From: Candidatus Electrothrix gigas
Lineage (GTDB): Bacteria; Desulfobacterota; Desulfobulbia; Desulfobulbales; Desulfobulbaceae
NCBI GenBank assembly: GCA_022766165.1
Contig: QYLO01000033.1
Coordinates: forward strand, 1 to 36,983
DNA length: 36,983 nucleotides
Direction: 5' to 3'
The stretch's first letter is position 1. The number at the start of each line of letters is the position of its first letter. The position numbers and the translations under genes were made by a program. The notes under the pieces are model-generated. The model saw only the letters and a program-made list of their open reading frames with translations, made no database searches and was not told the DNA's origin. Positions 6,109 through 14,073 of the stretch are shown here, piece by piece.

Positions 6109-7461
6109 TCAACTCCGATCAGCCCGCCGGATAACATCACAAAGCTCCAAAGCAATGGTAGAAATTTCTTTTTCATCCTCTCCCTCCGTCATAACCCGGA
6201 TAACAGGTTCAGTTCCAGAAGGTCGTACTAAGATGCGCCCTCGTTGACCAAGTTGCTCTTCTGCGGCCTGCAAGGCTTCTGGAAAACCTTGGATCTGTTC
6301 AGGTGCAATTTTGCTGGACATCCTGACATTTTCTAACACTTGGGGATATGAGGTCATAATGTTAGCCAACGCAGATAACGGCTTTTTCTTTTTAATCATA
6401 ATTGCCAGCAACTGGAGACCAGCAAGGATGCCATCGCCAGTGGTGTTATGATCAAGAAAAACCAGATGCCCGGACTGCTCTCCTCCAAAATTATAGCCCT
6501 TGGCCCGCATAGTTTCCACAACATAACGATCCCCGACATTGGCTCGCACAAACTTTCCACCAAGATCGGTCATAACCTTTTCCAGCCCCATATTACTCAT
6601 GACTGTTGCCACCAAGGTCTTCTTTTTCAGCTTTCTTTTCTGGAGCAGATCAGCAGCACAGATGGCCATAATATGATCACCATCCACAATCTGCCCCTTT
6701 TCATCGCAGACAATGAGCCGATCGCCATCGCCATCAAGGGCCAAACCAATATCTGCCCCAAGCTGTTTGACCTTTTCCGCCATCACCTCTGGGTGCAGTG
6801 CGCCACAGTTATGGTTAATATTTTTTCCATCTGGATCAACACCAATACAGGTCACCTGAGCGCCCAATTCAGCAAAGACATAGGGGGCAACCTTGTAGGT
6901 GGCTCCATGCGCACAGTCAAGGACAATGTGAAAATCATCTAAGGTATACTTATCAGGAAAGGTGTTTTTAAGAAAGACAATGTACCGGCCACACACATCG
7001 TCAATTCGGGAAGCTTTACCCACCTCATCAGCCACTGGTCTAAGTGCAGCCATTTTCTGAGAAAAGATAAGATCCTCAATATCAAGCTCTGTCTCATCAG
7101 GCAACTTAAAGCCATCTCTGGAAAAAATTTTAATCCCGTTATCCTGAAAGGGGTTATGAGAGGCTGAAATAACCACTCCGGCATCAGCTCGCATGGAGGT
7201 GGTGATAAAGGCGATTCCTGGAGTGGGCAGAGGGCCGAGGAGCTGGACATCAACCCCCATTGAGCAGATTCCAGCTGCTAATGCATTTTCGATCATATAG
7301 CCGGAAACCCTTGTATCTTTGCCAATAACAATATGGTGACGTTTGGTATTATTTTTCACAATAAAGGCAATCGCCCTGCCGAGCTGCATGGCTATTTCTG
7401 TGGTCATGGGATAGGTATTAGCCACCCCGCGCACGCCGTCAGTTCCGAAAAGTTGTCGCAT
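6109..7461 (-). CDS. glmM: Phosphoglucosamine mutase
   Basis: A 450-residue, full-length alpha-D-phosphohexomutase that converts glucosamine-6-phosphate to glucosamine-1-phosphate for UDP-GlcNAc, peptidoglycan and lipopolysaccharide synthesis in the cytoplasm. It shows the N-terminal FGTDGVRG, the phosphoserine loop SASHNP (serine 101), the magnesium loop DGDGDR (243-248) and the C-terminal phosphate-binding [18 protein letters not shown] with the GlmM-type ending separates it from PMM/PGM. AAGGATT precedes the ATG. It is third in the cdaA-cdaR-glmM order found across many bacteria, in which CdaA and GlmM interact and GlmM can restrain c-di-AMP synthesis. Translation ends 62 bases before the MITE-like element. 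Confidence 0.97.
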   Translation of the reverse strand: MRQLFGTDGVRGVANTYPMTTEIAMQLGRAIAFIVKNNTKRHHIVIGKDTRVSGYMIENALAAGICSMGVDVQLLGPLPTPGIAFITTSMRADAGVVISASHNPFQDNGIKIFSRDGFKLPDETELDIEDLIFSQKMAALRPVADEVGKASRIDDVCGRYIVFLKNTFPDKYTLDDFHIVLDCAHGATYKVAPYVFAELGAQVTCIGVDPDGKNINHNCGALHPEVMAEKVKQLGADIGLALDGDGDRLIVCDEKGQIVDGDHIMAICAADLLQKRKLKKKTLVATVMSNMGLEKVMTDLGGKFVRANVGDRYVVETMRAKGYNFGGEQSGHLVFLDHNTTGDGILAGLQLLAIMIKKKKPLSALANIMTSYPQVLENVRMSSKIAPEQIQGFPEALQAAEEQLGQRGRILVRPSGTEPVIRVMTEGEDEKEISTIALELCDVIRRADRS

Positions 7462-7500
7462 AATCCTTGCCTAATTGGCCTTATTTTCTGATAAATTTTT

Positions 7501-8475
7501 TTAATCTTTTTGCAAAGAGACTGCCTGTTTACTCTCTTTTTCTATCAAAGAAATCTGTACATCTGTAGGGCTGTACGAGATGATCTGAATTGCCTCATGC
7601 CCAGGAACAGTAACCCCGTTGACTGTCACTGCGACCTGCCGAGGAAAGGTACCTGGTCCGGCGCTGACAGAGGCCCTGAAAAGCATGGAAAGTACCGGTG
7701 TCTCGCTGATCAACTTTTCAGGAATACCGGCAACCACAGTGATCGCATTGGGCTGCACCTGTACATCCTGTTCAGTATCACGAATATTGATGGGAATCCT
7801 CCGAATCTCTTTCTTAACAAATCTATCTGTCACTGTTAGTTTAGCAACAACCGTGGTTTCGCCTATCAGCTCCATAAATTCCGGGGAAAGATCAAGGTGT
7901 ACCGGTAGGGTAGTTGAATGATTCAGGCCGCTCAGATTAATAACATAGGTTTTCAGGGTATGTTCCTGACTGATAAGACTTTCTGGTCCAGCAACAAGGA
8001 TATTCTCTGGATTCAGTGAAACTTCTTTTAAGATATATCCGTCTGCCACATAACCTTCGGTAACAGCTGTAATGGGAATCTCTCGTTCCACCAGCTTATC
8101 AATGGACAAGGTAATACTTGCGGGTTGCATCCGTACAATGGAAATACCACTTGGCAGAGGAAAGGTAAGGGTTTCCGTATTCAAAACAATGGTGTCAGGT
8201 TCAGCCTTTGACAGATCAAGCGATAATGCTGGCGGTCGGTTGCGGACCTCTTGGATAATGCCCCGTGGCCCTCGCAGAGTAACGGAGATCTCTTTTTGAT
8301 ACTGATTGTAAATAACTAAATTTTTAGGAAGATTTAATACCTCTATTGGAATGCGCAGGCTGGTGTCCATTTGATCTGTACCTACGGCCAGAAACCAAAC
8401 TAAGATGCCAAGAGCCAGAGAAACCAGTTTGAGCATGATATCTTTATAATTTATTTTTTTCTTCCAAATAGTCAC
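7501..8475 (-). CDS. cdaR: YbbR-domain protein CdaR, regulator of diadenylate cyclase
   Basis: A 324-residue protein with one N-terminal membrane helix (LKLVSLALGILVWFLAVG, about residues 15-32) followed by about three YbbR repeats outside the membrane. Repeat features include IPIEVLNLPKNLVI, VTLRGPRGIIQ and the later REIPITAVTEGYVADGYIL. Start and stop are packed tightly: cdaA ends four bases upstream and glmM starts 40 bases downstream. CdaR partners modulate the membrane diadenylate cyclase CdaA; the extracytoplasmic YbbR repeats probably sense envelope status, which is inference. YbbR sequences diverge quickly, so identification relies on both the motif pattern and the gene order. Confidence 0.9.
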   Translation of the reverse strand: MTIWKKKINYKDIMLKLVSLALGILVWFLAVGTDQMDTSLRIPIEVLNLPKNLVIYNQYQKEISVTLRGPRGIIQEVRNRPPALSLDLSKAEPDTIVLNTETLTFPLPSGISIVRMQPASITLSIDKLVEREIPITAVTEGYVADGYILKEVSLNPENILVAGPESLISQEHTLKTYVINLSGLNHSTTLPVHLDLSPEFMELIGETTVVAKLTVTDRFVKKEIRRIPINIRDTEQDVQVQPNAITVVAGIPEKLISETPVLSMLFRASVSAGPGTFPRQVAVTVNGVTVPGHEAIQIISYSPTDVQISLIEKESKQAVSLQKD

Positions 8476-8478
8476 TGT

Positions 8479-9318
8479 TTAACCATCAAGGGATGAATCT
8501 GGAGAGTCTGGGGTATCTGACTTTTTTTTTGTCCAGAGGGATCGGCTACGGGAATTCATCAACAGTATCTCTTTGAGACGGGCTTCCAGCTTGATCTCAT
8601 CTCGCATAGGCGTAATATTTCCGTTTTGCACAATGGAAATCTCCTGAGTTTCCTCAGAAACAACAATGACCACGGCATCAGTTTCTTCAGAAAGGCCCAA
8701 GGCAGCTCGATGGCGAGTTCCATAGCGTTTGTTAATTTCAGGATTTTTTGACAGGGGAAGCAGACATGCCGCTGAATGAATCCTTCCCTCCTTGATCACG
8801 ACTGCACCGTCATGCATGGGCGACATAGGAAAAAAAAGAGCAACCAACAACTCTTCCAGTAACTTGGCATCAAGAATAAAACCAGTTTCAATGTACTCGG
8901 CTAAACCGGTATCTCGTTCAATGATAATCAGGGCGCCTATACGCCGTCGCGCCATGTACACTGCTGCAGAAATAATTTCCGAGAGATCATGGGCAGCCAT
9001 TTTTTGCTTTTTTAAAAAAGGTGCCTTGCCCATCTCTGTCAACACTCGACGGATATCATCTTGAAATATAACAACTAATATTAACAGTATCGAACTGAGA
9101 AGATAACGGAGCAGGAGCTGTAAGGTCAGCAAATCCAGCCGGATAGAGAGAAAGTAAACACAGCTCACCAGTAAAATGCCGATCAGCATCTGTACTGCCC
9201 GAGTTCCTCGAATTAACAGGATTGTGCGATAGATAATAAAGGAAACTATCAGGATATCGACAAAGTCCTGCCAGCGAATAGAACGGGAAAAATTAAAAGT
9301 ATGAAAAAAATCAGACAT
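8479..9318 (-). CDS. cdaA: Diadenylate cyclase CdaA (c-di-AMP synthase)
   Basis: A 279-residue protein: three N-terminal transmembrane helices (about residues 20-85) and a cytoplasmic DAC domain with the catalytic DGA (170-172, MHDGAVVI) and RHR (202-204, GTRHRAALGLSE) motifs. It condenses two ATP into c-di-AMP, which controls potassium/osmolyte uptake and wall homeostasis in many bacteria. The length is typical. It is the first gene of cdaA-cdaR-glmM. A GAAAC/GTTTC hairpin (about 9330-9341) lies just before the start and no good Shine-Dalgarno is visible, so translation may be modest. The C-terminal tail is short, Ser/Asp/Pro-rich and not conserved. Confidence 0.96.
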   Translation of the reverse strand: MSDFFHTFNFSRSIRWQDFVDILIVSFIIYRTILLIRGTRAVQMLIGILLVSCVYFLSIRLDLLTLQLLLRYLLSSILLILVVIFQDDIRRVLTEMGKAPFLKKQKMAAHDLSEIISAAVYMARRRIGALIIIERDTGLAEYIETGFILDAKLLEELLVALFFPMSPMHDGAVVIKEGRIHSAACLLPLSKNPEINKRYGTRHRAALGLSEETDAVVIVVSEETQEISIVQNGNITPMRDEIKLEARLKEILLMNSRSRSLWTKKKSDTPDSPDSSLDG

Positions 9319-9638
9319 GAAAGAAGCGAAACTCGTTTCAGAAGTAAAAGTATAGGGGTAGAGTATAGGATATAGGAGTATATTTCTTTACTGTTCCTGT
9401 TATGAAACTCTGCGGATACAGGTTATTTTTTCTTACTCTTCTTTTTGATATCAATTTAACATGTTGACAGTATTATGCACAGGATATTTTCAGAAAGCTT
9501 GTGATTTTTCCTGGTTGCTGTAGTAAACTTTCTATTCTTCCTTTGAAGATCTGCATTGGAAAACAACCTAAAAAATAATAAAATAATCTTTTGATCCTGT
9601 AGTTTTCAGGTGCGGAATTATAGATAGAACAAATCACT
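9319..9638. other. Divergent intergenic region between cdaA and prmA-like
   Basis: 320 bases without a gene separate the minus-strand c-di-AMP operon from the plus-strand prmA-mutY group, so promoters for both directions should lie here. It is A+T-rich. A TTGACA hexamer at 9464-9469 has no good -10 partner at normal spacing. A better plus-strand candidate is listed separately. No structured RNA was recognised. Confidence 0.4.
9556..9584 (+). promoter_or_regulatory. Candidate sigma-70 promoter for prmA-like gene
   Basis: TTGGAA (9556-9561), a 17-base spacer, and TAAAAT (9579-9584). Four of six and five of six positions match the consensus, at ideal spacing, with an A+T-rich surround. Transcription would start near 9591 and leave a leader of about 48 bases. 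No start-site data, so tentative. Confidence 0.35.
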
Positions 9639-10493
9639 ATGCTTAAACCACCATATACAAAGTATAAACGCCTCTATGTCTACTATCTGGATCACCGCAA
9701 CCTGCCGCCGATTAACGACCCAGATCTGATTGGCATCTGGATTGAAGACGATACAGCCATTCTCTTTTTTCATCAGGCCAAAGAGGCGTTTATCCAAGCT
9801 CTCTGCCAGGAAATCCGGGCCTCAGTTGTCTATCAGGCAGATCTTGACTATCAGGATTGGGAGGCAGGGGTCAAGATCACCTCATTTTCCACCAAAACCT
9901 TGCGGGTTCGACCAGTCTGGGAAATATCGGATGCGTCGGATGAGCAGGATAAAGACAAGATAGAGATTGTGCTGGACCCGAGTGTTATCTTCGGTTCTGG
10001 TTTTCACGCCACTACCTGGCTCTGTCTGGAGACTCTTGAACTTTTTCTTCTGGAGTCTGGTATGCAGATCAACAGTGTTCTGGATCTGGGGACAGGCACA
10101 GGACTTCTCAGTATAGCGGCTGCCAAACTCGGTGTAAATAAGGTAACAGCTTTAGATAATAATCCGCTGGCCGTGGACGTGGCCCAGGCCAATGTTGAAC
10201 GCAATCACTGTGCTGATATCGTGACAGTTCAACAGTTCGATCTCATGACAGGGTTGCCAGAGATGCAGGAGACAAGCTATGATCTGGTCATCACCAATCT
10301 CTACAAAGGACTGCTGATCAATCTGTTCAATGATCAAGGCTTTTGGCATTCTGGGATCTATATGGTTTCTGGCTTTCTTCCTGGAATGGAGCCTGATCTG
10401 CTGGCGGCTCTCCCAGCGAACAAGGTGCAGATGCTGCATCGAGGGAAGAGTGAGCAGTGGCGTTTATGGCTGCTTCAGTATGAAGAAGTATGA
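9639..10493 (+). CDS. PrmA-like protein lysine methyltransferase (ribosomal protein L11 methyltransferase family)
   Basis: A 284-residue protein with the PrmA arrangement: a variable N-terminal domain (1-105) followed by the signature LDPSVIFGSGFHATT (112-126; PrmA has DPxxAFGTGxHxTT) and the SAM-binding VLDLGTGTGLLSIAAAKLG (147-165). The later motif is ITNLYKGLL, where PrmA usually has NILAxxL. PrmA trimethylates L11 at lysines and the N-terminus. The divergent N-domain and changed motif mean a related substrate is possible. Only 24 bases separate it from mutY, so the two are probably co-transcribed. There is no clear Shine-Dalgarno before the ATG. Confidence 0.8.
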   Translation: MLKPPYTKYKRLYVYYLDHRNLPPINDPDLIGIWIEDDTAILFFHQAKEAFIQALCQEIRASVVYQADLDYQDWEAGVKITSFSTKTLRVRPVWEISDASDEQDKDKIEIVLDPSVIFGSGFHATTWLCLETLELFLLESGMQINSVLDLGTGTGLLSIAAAKLGVNKVTALDNNPLAVDVAQANVERNHCADIVTVQQFDLMTGLPEMQETSYDLVITNLYKGLLINLFNDQGFWHSGIYMVSGFLPGMEPDLLAALPANKVQMLHRGKSEQWRLWLLQYEEV

Positions 10494-10517
10494 AGAAAAA
10501 TAGCGCAACTAAAGAAA

Positions 10518-11645
10518 ATGACCGTCTCCCTTCCCCAGCAACCCAGCAACGCTATGCGTGATAACATCACGATTACCCACAGTCTTACCCACAACCTTCT
10601 TGCTTGGTTCACTGAAAATCAGCGGCCCCTACCTTGGCGTAAAAAATACTCCCCCTATCATGTCTGGATCGTTGAAATCATGGGCCAGCAAACCCAGATG
10701 GAGCGTGTGGTAACGTATTTCAAGAACTGGATAAAGCAATTCCCTGATATCCCAACCTTGGCAGCAGCTTCAGAACAGGAGGTTATCAAGGCATGGGAAG
10801 GATTAGGCTATTACAGCCGGGTGCGAAACATCCGAAAAACCGCTACAATCCTGATGCAGGAATACGGAGGAAAGGTACCAGATAATGAGGTGCAACTCCT
10901 TGCCCTGCCCGGCATTGGACCCTATACAGCAGCCGCCCTGCTCTCCATTGCCTTTAACCGTCCTGTGCCGCTGGTGGATGCCAACGTAGAACGGGTCATC
11001 TGTCGCCTTGATGATATTGATCAACCGGTCAAACAGGCAGCAACTCGAAAACTCCTTATCCAACGATGCGCTGAACTTCTTCCTCAAGAGAATGCCCGGG
11101 ACTTTAATCAGGCCCTGATGGAATTCGGGGCCTTGATCTGCACACCCAAAAAACCAGCCTGTTCAACCTGTCCTGTTCAGCAGTACTGTCAGGCATATCA
11201 AAAAGATATTGTTGATCTCCGTCCGATTCCTGGAAAAAAGAAAAAGCAGCTTGATATCTTTATGGCCTGCGGCATTATCCAACATAGCAACCGTTTCTAT
11301 ATTCAGCAACGGCTGGAAAATGATGTCTGGGGTGGTTTATGGGAATTTCCTGGGGGAAGAATCAAGGAGGGGGAAAGCTCTGAGCAGGCCGCTGTCCGAG
11401 AAATTAGAGAAGAAACAGAGTTTCAGGTCACTGATTTGCGGCCTCTTGCCACAGTAGTTCATTATTATACAAAGTACCGGGTTACCTTGGATGCCTTTTT
11501 CTGCACCTTGCAGGATAGCCGAAAAAAAATACAACCAGAACCTGTTCTCCATGCCGCAAGCCAGTACAAATGGGTTACGTTCAATGAACTGCCTACTTTT
11601 GCCTTTCCTGCTGGACATCGCCAACTGATCGAAAAATTGGGTTAA
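10518..11645 (+). CDS. mutY: A/G-specific adenine DNA glycosylase
   Basis: A 375-residue MutY of usual length. It removes adenine opposite 8-oxoguanine, preventing G:C to T:A mutations. Visible are VEIMGQQTQ with the catalytic Glu (residue 53), the helix-hairpin-helix LPGIGPYTA (130-138), the catalytic Asp in VDANVERV (154), and the four cysteines of the [4Fe-4S] cluster (208, 215, 218, 224; spacing 6-2-5). The C-terminal domain is of the MutT/NUDIX type and reads GGLWEFPGGRIKEGESSEQ followed by REIREET; the glycine that usually follows the REUxEExG motif is Glu here, as often happens in MutY C-domains, which recognise 8-oxoG rather than hydrolyse nucleotides. A second ATG (residue 13) is possible. 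It follows the PrmA-like gene closely. Confidence 0.95.
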   Translation: MTVSLPQQPSNAMRDNITITHSLTHNLLAWFTENQRPLPWRKKYSPYHVWIVEIMGQQTQMERVVTYFKNWIKQFPDIPTLAAASEQEVIKAWEGLGYYSRVRNIRKTATILMQEYGGKVPDNEVQLLALPGIGPYTAAALLSIAFNRPVPLVDANVERVICRLDDIDQPVKQAATRKLLIQRCAELLPQENARDFNQALMEFGALICTPKKPACSTCPVQQYCQAYQKDIVDLRPIPGKKKKQLDIFMACGIIQHSNRFYIQQRLENDVWGGLWEFPGGRIKEGESSEQAAVREIREETEFQVTDLRPLATVVHYYTKYRVTLDAFFCTLQDSRKKIQPEPVLHAASQYKWVTFNELPTFAFPAGHRQLIEKLG

Positions 11646-11806
11646 ATAGCGTGCTGGCATCGTATTATTATCGTACACAGTCAACTACGAAAATTTCTTG
11701 CGTATCGTTTTGTTCTTGAGTAAAAAAAGGCTGTAAGGTTCATCACAGTTCCCGCATCATATTAGCAGGAATTCAACAGAAATAACAAGACAATAAGGAG
11801 AAACCT

Positions 11807-12022
11807 ATGAGAATAACTATTGAATACTGCATATCCTGAAATTACAAACCCAGAGCCTCCGGTCTGGAGGATCAGTTAAAAAAGGAGTTAGGTGCAGAGG
11901 TTGAACTTATTCCGGGTTCAGGCGGTGTGTTCACTGTCTGTGTAGACGGTCAACAGATTTTTTCTAAACATGCAACCGGTCGCTTTCCTGATGATGGGGA
12001 GATTGTTGGCCTGTTGCGGTAA
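11807..12022 (+). CDS. selW: SelW-like selenoprotein (Rdx family), in-frame UGA at 11837-11839
   Basis: Reading through the UGA at codon 11 gives 71 residues ending at TAA 12020-12022. The N-terminus is MRITIEYCISU and continues NYKPRASGLEDQL. This is the Rdx/SelW fold: a first beta strand, a Cys-x-x-Sec redox pair (residues 8-11) in the loop, and the family hallmarks YKPRA, LIPGSGGVF, VDGQQIFSK and GRFPDDGEI. A good AAGGAG site precedes the ATG. A hairpin right after the UGA carries the GGTCT loop recognised by bacterial SelB. Family homologues use CxxC or CxxU, and selenocysteine forms are known in deltaproteobacterial lineages. The role is probably thiol redox, partner unknown. Without readthrough the product would be only 10 residues. 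Similarity on both sides of the UGA, exactly at the redox position, is strong evidence that it is decoded. Confidence 0.9.
11856..11870 (+). promoter_or_regulatory. Bacterial SECIS element hairpin
   Basis: CCTCC (11856-11860) pairs perfectly with GGAGG (11866-11870) around a GGTCT loop. GGUCU is the apical loop of the E. coli fdhF SECIS contacted by SelB. The loop begins 22 bases after the UGA, similar to fdhF, and the lower stem may extend with weaker pairing. The element is inside the coding region, as is normal in bacteria. Confidence 0.8.
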
Positions 12023-12326
12023 ATGCTGGAAACTCATGCCATGTCTGTATCCTGACATACCAGGTATATTCAATGTATCAGTAAGTTATAACCGGATCGG
12101 TTATGTTTGATTATTTATATGATGTCTGTTGAATGTCTGCGGTGTTCTCTGTTTATTCGTTTTTTTCTTGACAGAAAAACAATAATTTATTCATATACTC
12201 TTATGTTAGTCGTCAAATTCTCAAGTATTTTTTAGGCGGGCATTGTCTACAAAATATTTTTTTCGCTCCAGCCTAAATTTGTAGTATAATATCTCAGGTT
12301 TTGATTTTGTGATCTATTAATGGAGC
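12023..12326. other. A+T-rich intergenic region after selW
   Basis: No gene is seen. It contains the palindrome listed at 12088-12104, a perfect TTGACA at 12168-12173 without a convincing -10 at 16-18 bases, and TATAAT at 12285-12290 without a good -35. It probably holds the selW transcript end and a promoter for what follows, but I cannot place one firmly. Confidence 0.3.
12088..12104 (+). terminator. Hairpin after selW, possible terminator
   Basis: ATAACCG and CGGTTAT form a perfect 7-bp stem with a GAT loop, followed by the T-rich GTTTGATTATTTATAT. The T-run is interrupted, so termination may be partial. It lies 65 bases after the selenoprotein stop. Confidence 0.4.
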
Positions 12327-12536
12327 TTGATGATAATTAACACCTTGAAAAAAAGTTGTTGTGTGGTAATAAACACCGAAGAATATACCAGTAAAACACA
12401 TCCACAAACGGGTGTGGTAAACAGGAAACTTGGTAGTGCAAAGACTGTCACTGTCAAGTTGACTAATGGGTCAAGAGCTTGCAGAGATATAGTAGGCACT
12501 TTCAATTTCTTTTTGAAAACGCTTGTGGTAGGGTAG
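12327..12536 (+). pseudogene. TnpB (IS200/IS605 OrfB) C-terminal remnant
   Basis: The frame encodes KKSCCVVINTEEYTSKT and then RKLGSAKTVTV and ACRDIVGTFNFFLKTL. This matches the C-terminus of TnpB nucleases, where EAYTSKTCxxCG...LGGSKxFxCxxCG...RDxNGAxNIxLKAL forms the zinc ribbon and the last RuvC motif. The zinc-ribbon cysteines have been lost (HPQTG replaces CPxCG) and nothing upstream encodes the rest of the protein, so it is dead. The RuvC aspartate in CRDIVG survives. Two hairpins follow at 12544-12559 and 12563-12580 (CTTATAA/TTATAAG, perfect 7-bp stem), which could be the remains of the element's right end. Confidence 0.6.
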
Positions 12537-12543
12537 ATACACC

Positions 12544-12580
12544 CACCTTTAATTAGGTGCAACTTATAACTATTTATAAG
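12544..12580 (+). repeat. Paired hairpins after the TnpB remnant
   Basis: CACCT/AGGTG (12544-12559) and CTTATAA/TTATAAG with a CTAT loop (12563-12580). IS200/IS605 elements end in subterminal hairpins recognised as single strands, so this could be a right-end relic. A decayed terminator is the alternative. Confidence 0.35.
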
Positions 12581-12721
12581 AAAAAAAGTATCGGCTTGCA
12601 TTCTTTTAAGTAACAAAATACTGTCAGCATCAAAGATGGTGGCGGTATTTTTATGTATATGCATAATATATGCAATATACACAAATTATTGATAGTTAAA
12701 ATTTAATGAGGTAACGACGTT

Positions 12722-13333
12722 ATGAAGAATAGAATGTTAATTTTCATGTTTGCGCTTTTCTGCTTTTTTCTCTTTATCGGTCCAGGATCTGCTTATAGTT
12801 CTCGTTATAATAATACCAGTTATACTACCAGTGATGCCAGCAAAGCAGCAGATTATATTGCCAGATCAGCAGTAAAAACAATATATAAGAGTTTATACGC
12901 AGAAGGTATCCCTTGGGAACAAATTCGCGATCAGTATATGCCGAATATCTTATCTAAATCATTACGGTCAATCAGGTCGAATTATTCCAGTCGAGTGATT
13001 CTGAGAGAGTTTTTACCGACATTGATTCAGTCGTATTACAGTGAGGTTGATAGAATTAATAAAGAACATCATATGGTCTGTTTTCAATCCAGTTTTGTTG
13101 TCAGCACATTGGTTCCATTTATTAAGGCATGCGAGACCAGCTTAGGACAGTGGCACATATCCGTAGAGCAGGTGGCAGATGTTGTGTTGGAGATTTCTTA
13201 TCCTTATGAGATCTGTACCTCCCGCGGAAGGTCCTGTAAAGCCGAGGTACAGAGCGCATTTGCAGATACCTTTAACTTAAATTTTAGATCTTCTCGGTTT
13301 AACAACGTCTGTTCAGATACTAGCTGGTTCTAA
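12722..13333 (+). CDS. Secreted protein of unknown function
   Basis: A 203-residue protein with a clear Sec signal peptide (MKNRMLIFMFALFCFFLFIG, cleavage probably after GSAYS near residue 27). The mature part is mainly helical, Ser/Tyr/Arg-rich, and has four cysteines (HMVCFQ, KACET, YEICTS, GRSCKA) plus one near the C-terminus, so disulfides in the periplasm are likely. GAGG nine bases before the ATG is a plausible ribosome-binding site. The next gene also encodes an approximately 200-residue Cys-containing secreted protein 44 bases downstream, and a terminator follows it, so the pair forms one transcript. No family recognised. Confidence 0.75.
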   Translation: MKNRMLIFMFALFCFFLFIGPGSAYSSRYNNTSYTTSDASKAADYIARSAVKTIYKSLYAEGIPWEQIRDQYMPNILSKSLRSIRSNYSSRVILREFLPTLIQSYYSEVDRINKEHHMVCFQSSFVVSTLVPFIKACETSLGQWHISVEQVADVVLEISYPYEICTSRGRSCKAEVQSAFADTFNLNFRSSRFNNVCSDTSWF

Positions 13334-13377
13334 CGGGAAATCGAAATATATCAATCTATAACAAAGGTATGTCTGTG

Positions 13378-13971
13378 ATGAAGAAAACATCATTCTTTTG
13401 CTCAATCTTCGTTTTTTTGTTTATTATTGGCTTTGCAACGCAGTCAACAGCTAGTCGTAAAAGTGTTTTCTATAGAATGGCTAAAAAAACATCATCTACG
13501 CTTGTGAGCAGTTCTTGGAGAAATCTTGGTGGAAATTGTAATAAGGCAGATCAGCTCATGCAGATTATTGGAGACGGTGTGGACAGAGTGACCAGAGATA
13601 TTAGAAGCGGAAGATTCAGAGGCAGGATGGCTGTGGACTTTGGTAACGGTTATATTGATGGTCTGGTCAATACGTTAGACGATATAATTGATAACTGTTC
13701 CAGTGAATGCGGCATGATCGGTCAGGCTTCTGGTGAATGGTCAGCAGAAATATTTTGTGCTGTCTCGGAAGTTGTTGGGCAGCCTGCTCAATTTGACGGC
13801 TTGGATGATCGGCCAAATTTGATTTGCGGTGAAGCCTATAGAATGAGTTGCGAATCAAGCTTTGTCGGTAAGGCAAAAAATATATGTCCGGTATACGCTG
13901 CTGGTCATAACTTTGATCTATACTATCCTGCAAGCCGAGGCGGATGCTGTTCGTATGATATGGACGATTGA
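13378..13971 (+). CDS. Cys-rich secreted protein of unknown function
   Basis: With the ATG at 13378 this is 197 residues. An AAAGG site ten bases upstream fits that start, whereas an in-frame ATG at 13369 would lie almost on top of the site. The signal peptide is MKKTSFFCSIFVFLFIIGFA, probably cleaved after QSTAS. The mature protein has about ten cysteines, including NCSSECGM and RGGCCSYD at the end, so it is likely disulfide-bonded outside the cytoplasm. It follows the similar-sized secreted protein and is closed by a hairpin terminator. I recognise no family; a partner role of the two proteins in the envelope is inferred from adjacency alone. Confidence 0.75.
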   Translation: MKKTSFFCSIFVFLFIIGFATQSTASRKSVFYRMAKKTSSTLVSSSWRNLGGNCNKADQLMQIIGDGVDRVTRDIRSGRFRGRMAVDFGNGYIDGLVNTLDDIIDNCSSECGMIGQASGEWSAEIFCAVSEVVGQPAQFDGLDDRPNLICGEAYRMSCESSFVGKAKNICPVYAAGHNFDLYYPASRGGCCSYDMDD

Positions 13972-14012
13972 ACAGTTTAAAAAACATGTTGTTTATTGTA
14001 CTTTTGCAAGAA

Positions 14013-14048
14013 AACCTTGAGGGAAATGAATCCTTCAGGGTTTTTTTT
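14013..14048 (+). terminator. Rho-independent terminator of the secreted-protein pair
   Basis: AACCTTGAGG (14013-14022) pairs with CCTTCAGGGTT through ten positions with two G-T wobbles, loop of about ten bases, followed directly by eight T residues (14041-14048). It lies between the second secreted protein and the outer-membrane gene. Confidence 0.75.
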
Positions 14049-14073
14049 ATTTCATTTAAAACGGAGAAAAAAG

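Noticed and set aside
6448..6942. A 164-codon plus-strand frame opposite glmM
   Set aside because: Antisense to conserved catalytic motifs of GlmM; the product shows no domain or signal.
11807..11839. UGA at 11837 as an ordinary stop or a pseudogene mutation
   Set aside because: The downstream frame is conserved in pattern, the UGA sits at the redox position of the family, and a SECIS-like hairpin follows; a random nonsense mutation would not bring these together.
12317..12682. A 121-codon minus-strand frame over the TnpB remnant
   Set aside because: The plus strand has clear TnpB-like motifs; the minus-strand product is low-complexity and hydrophobic by composition only.
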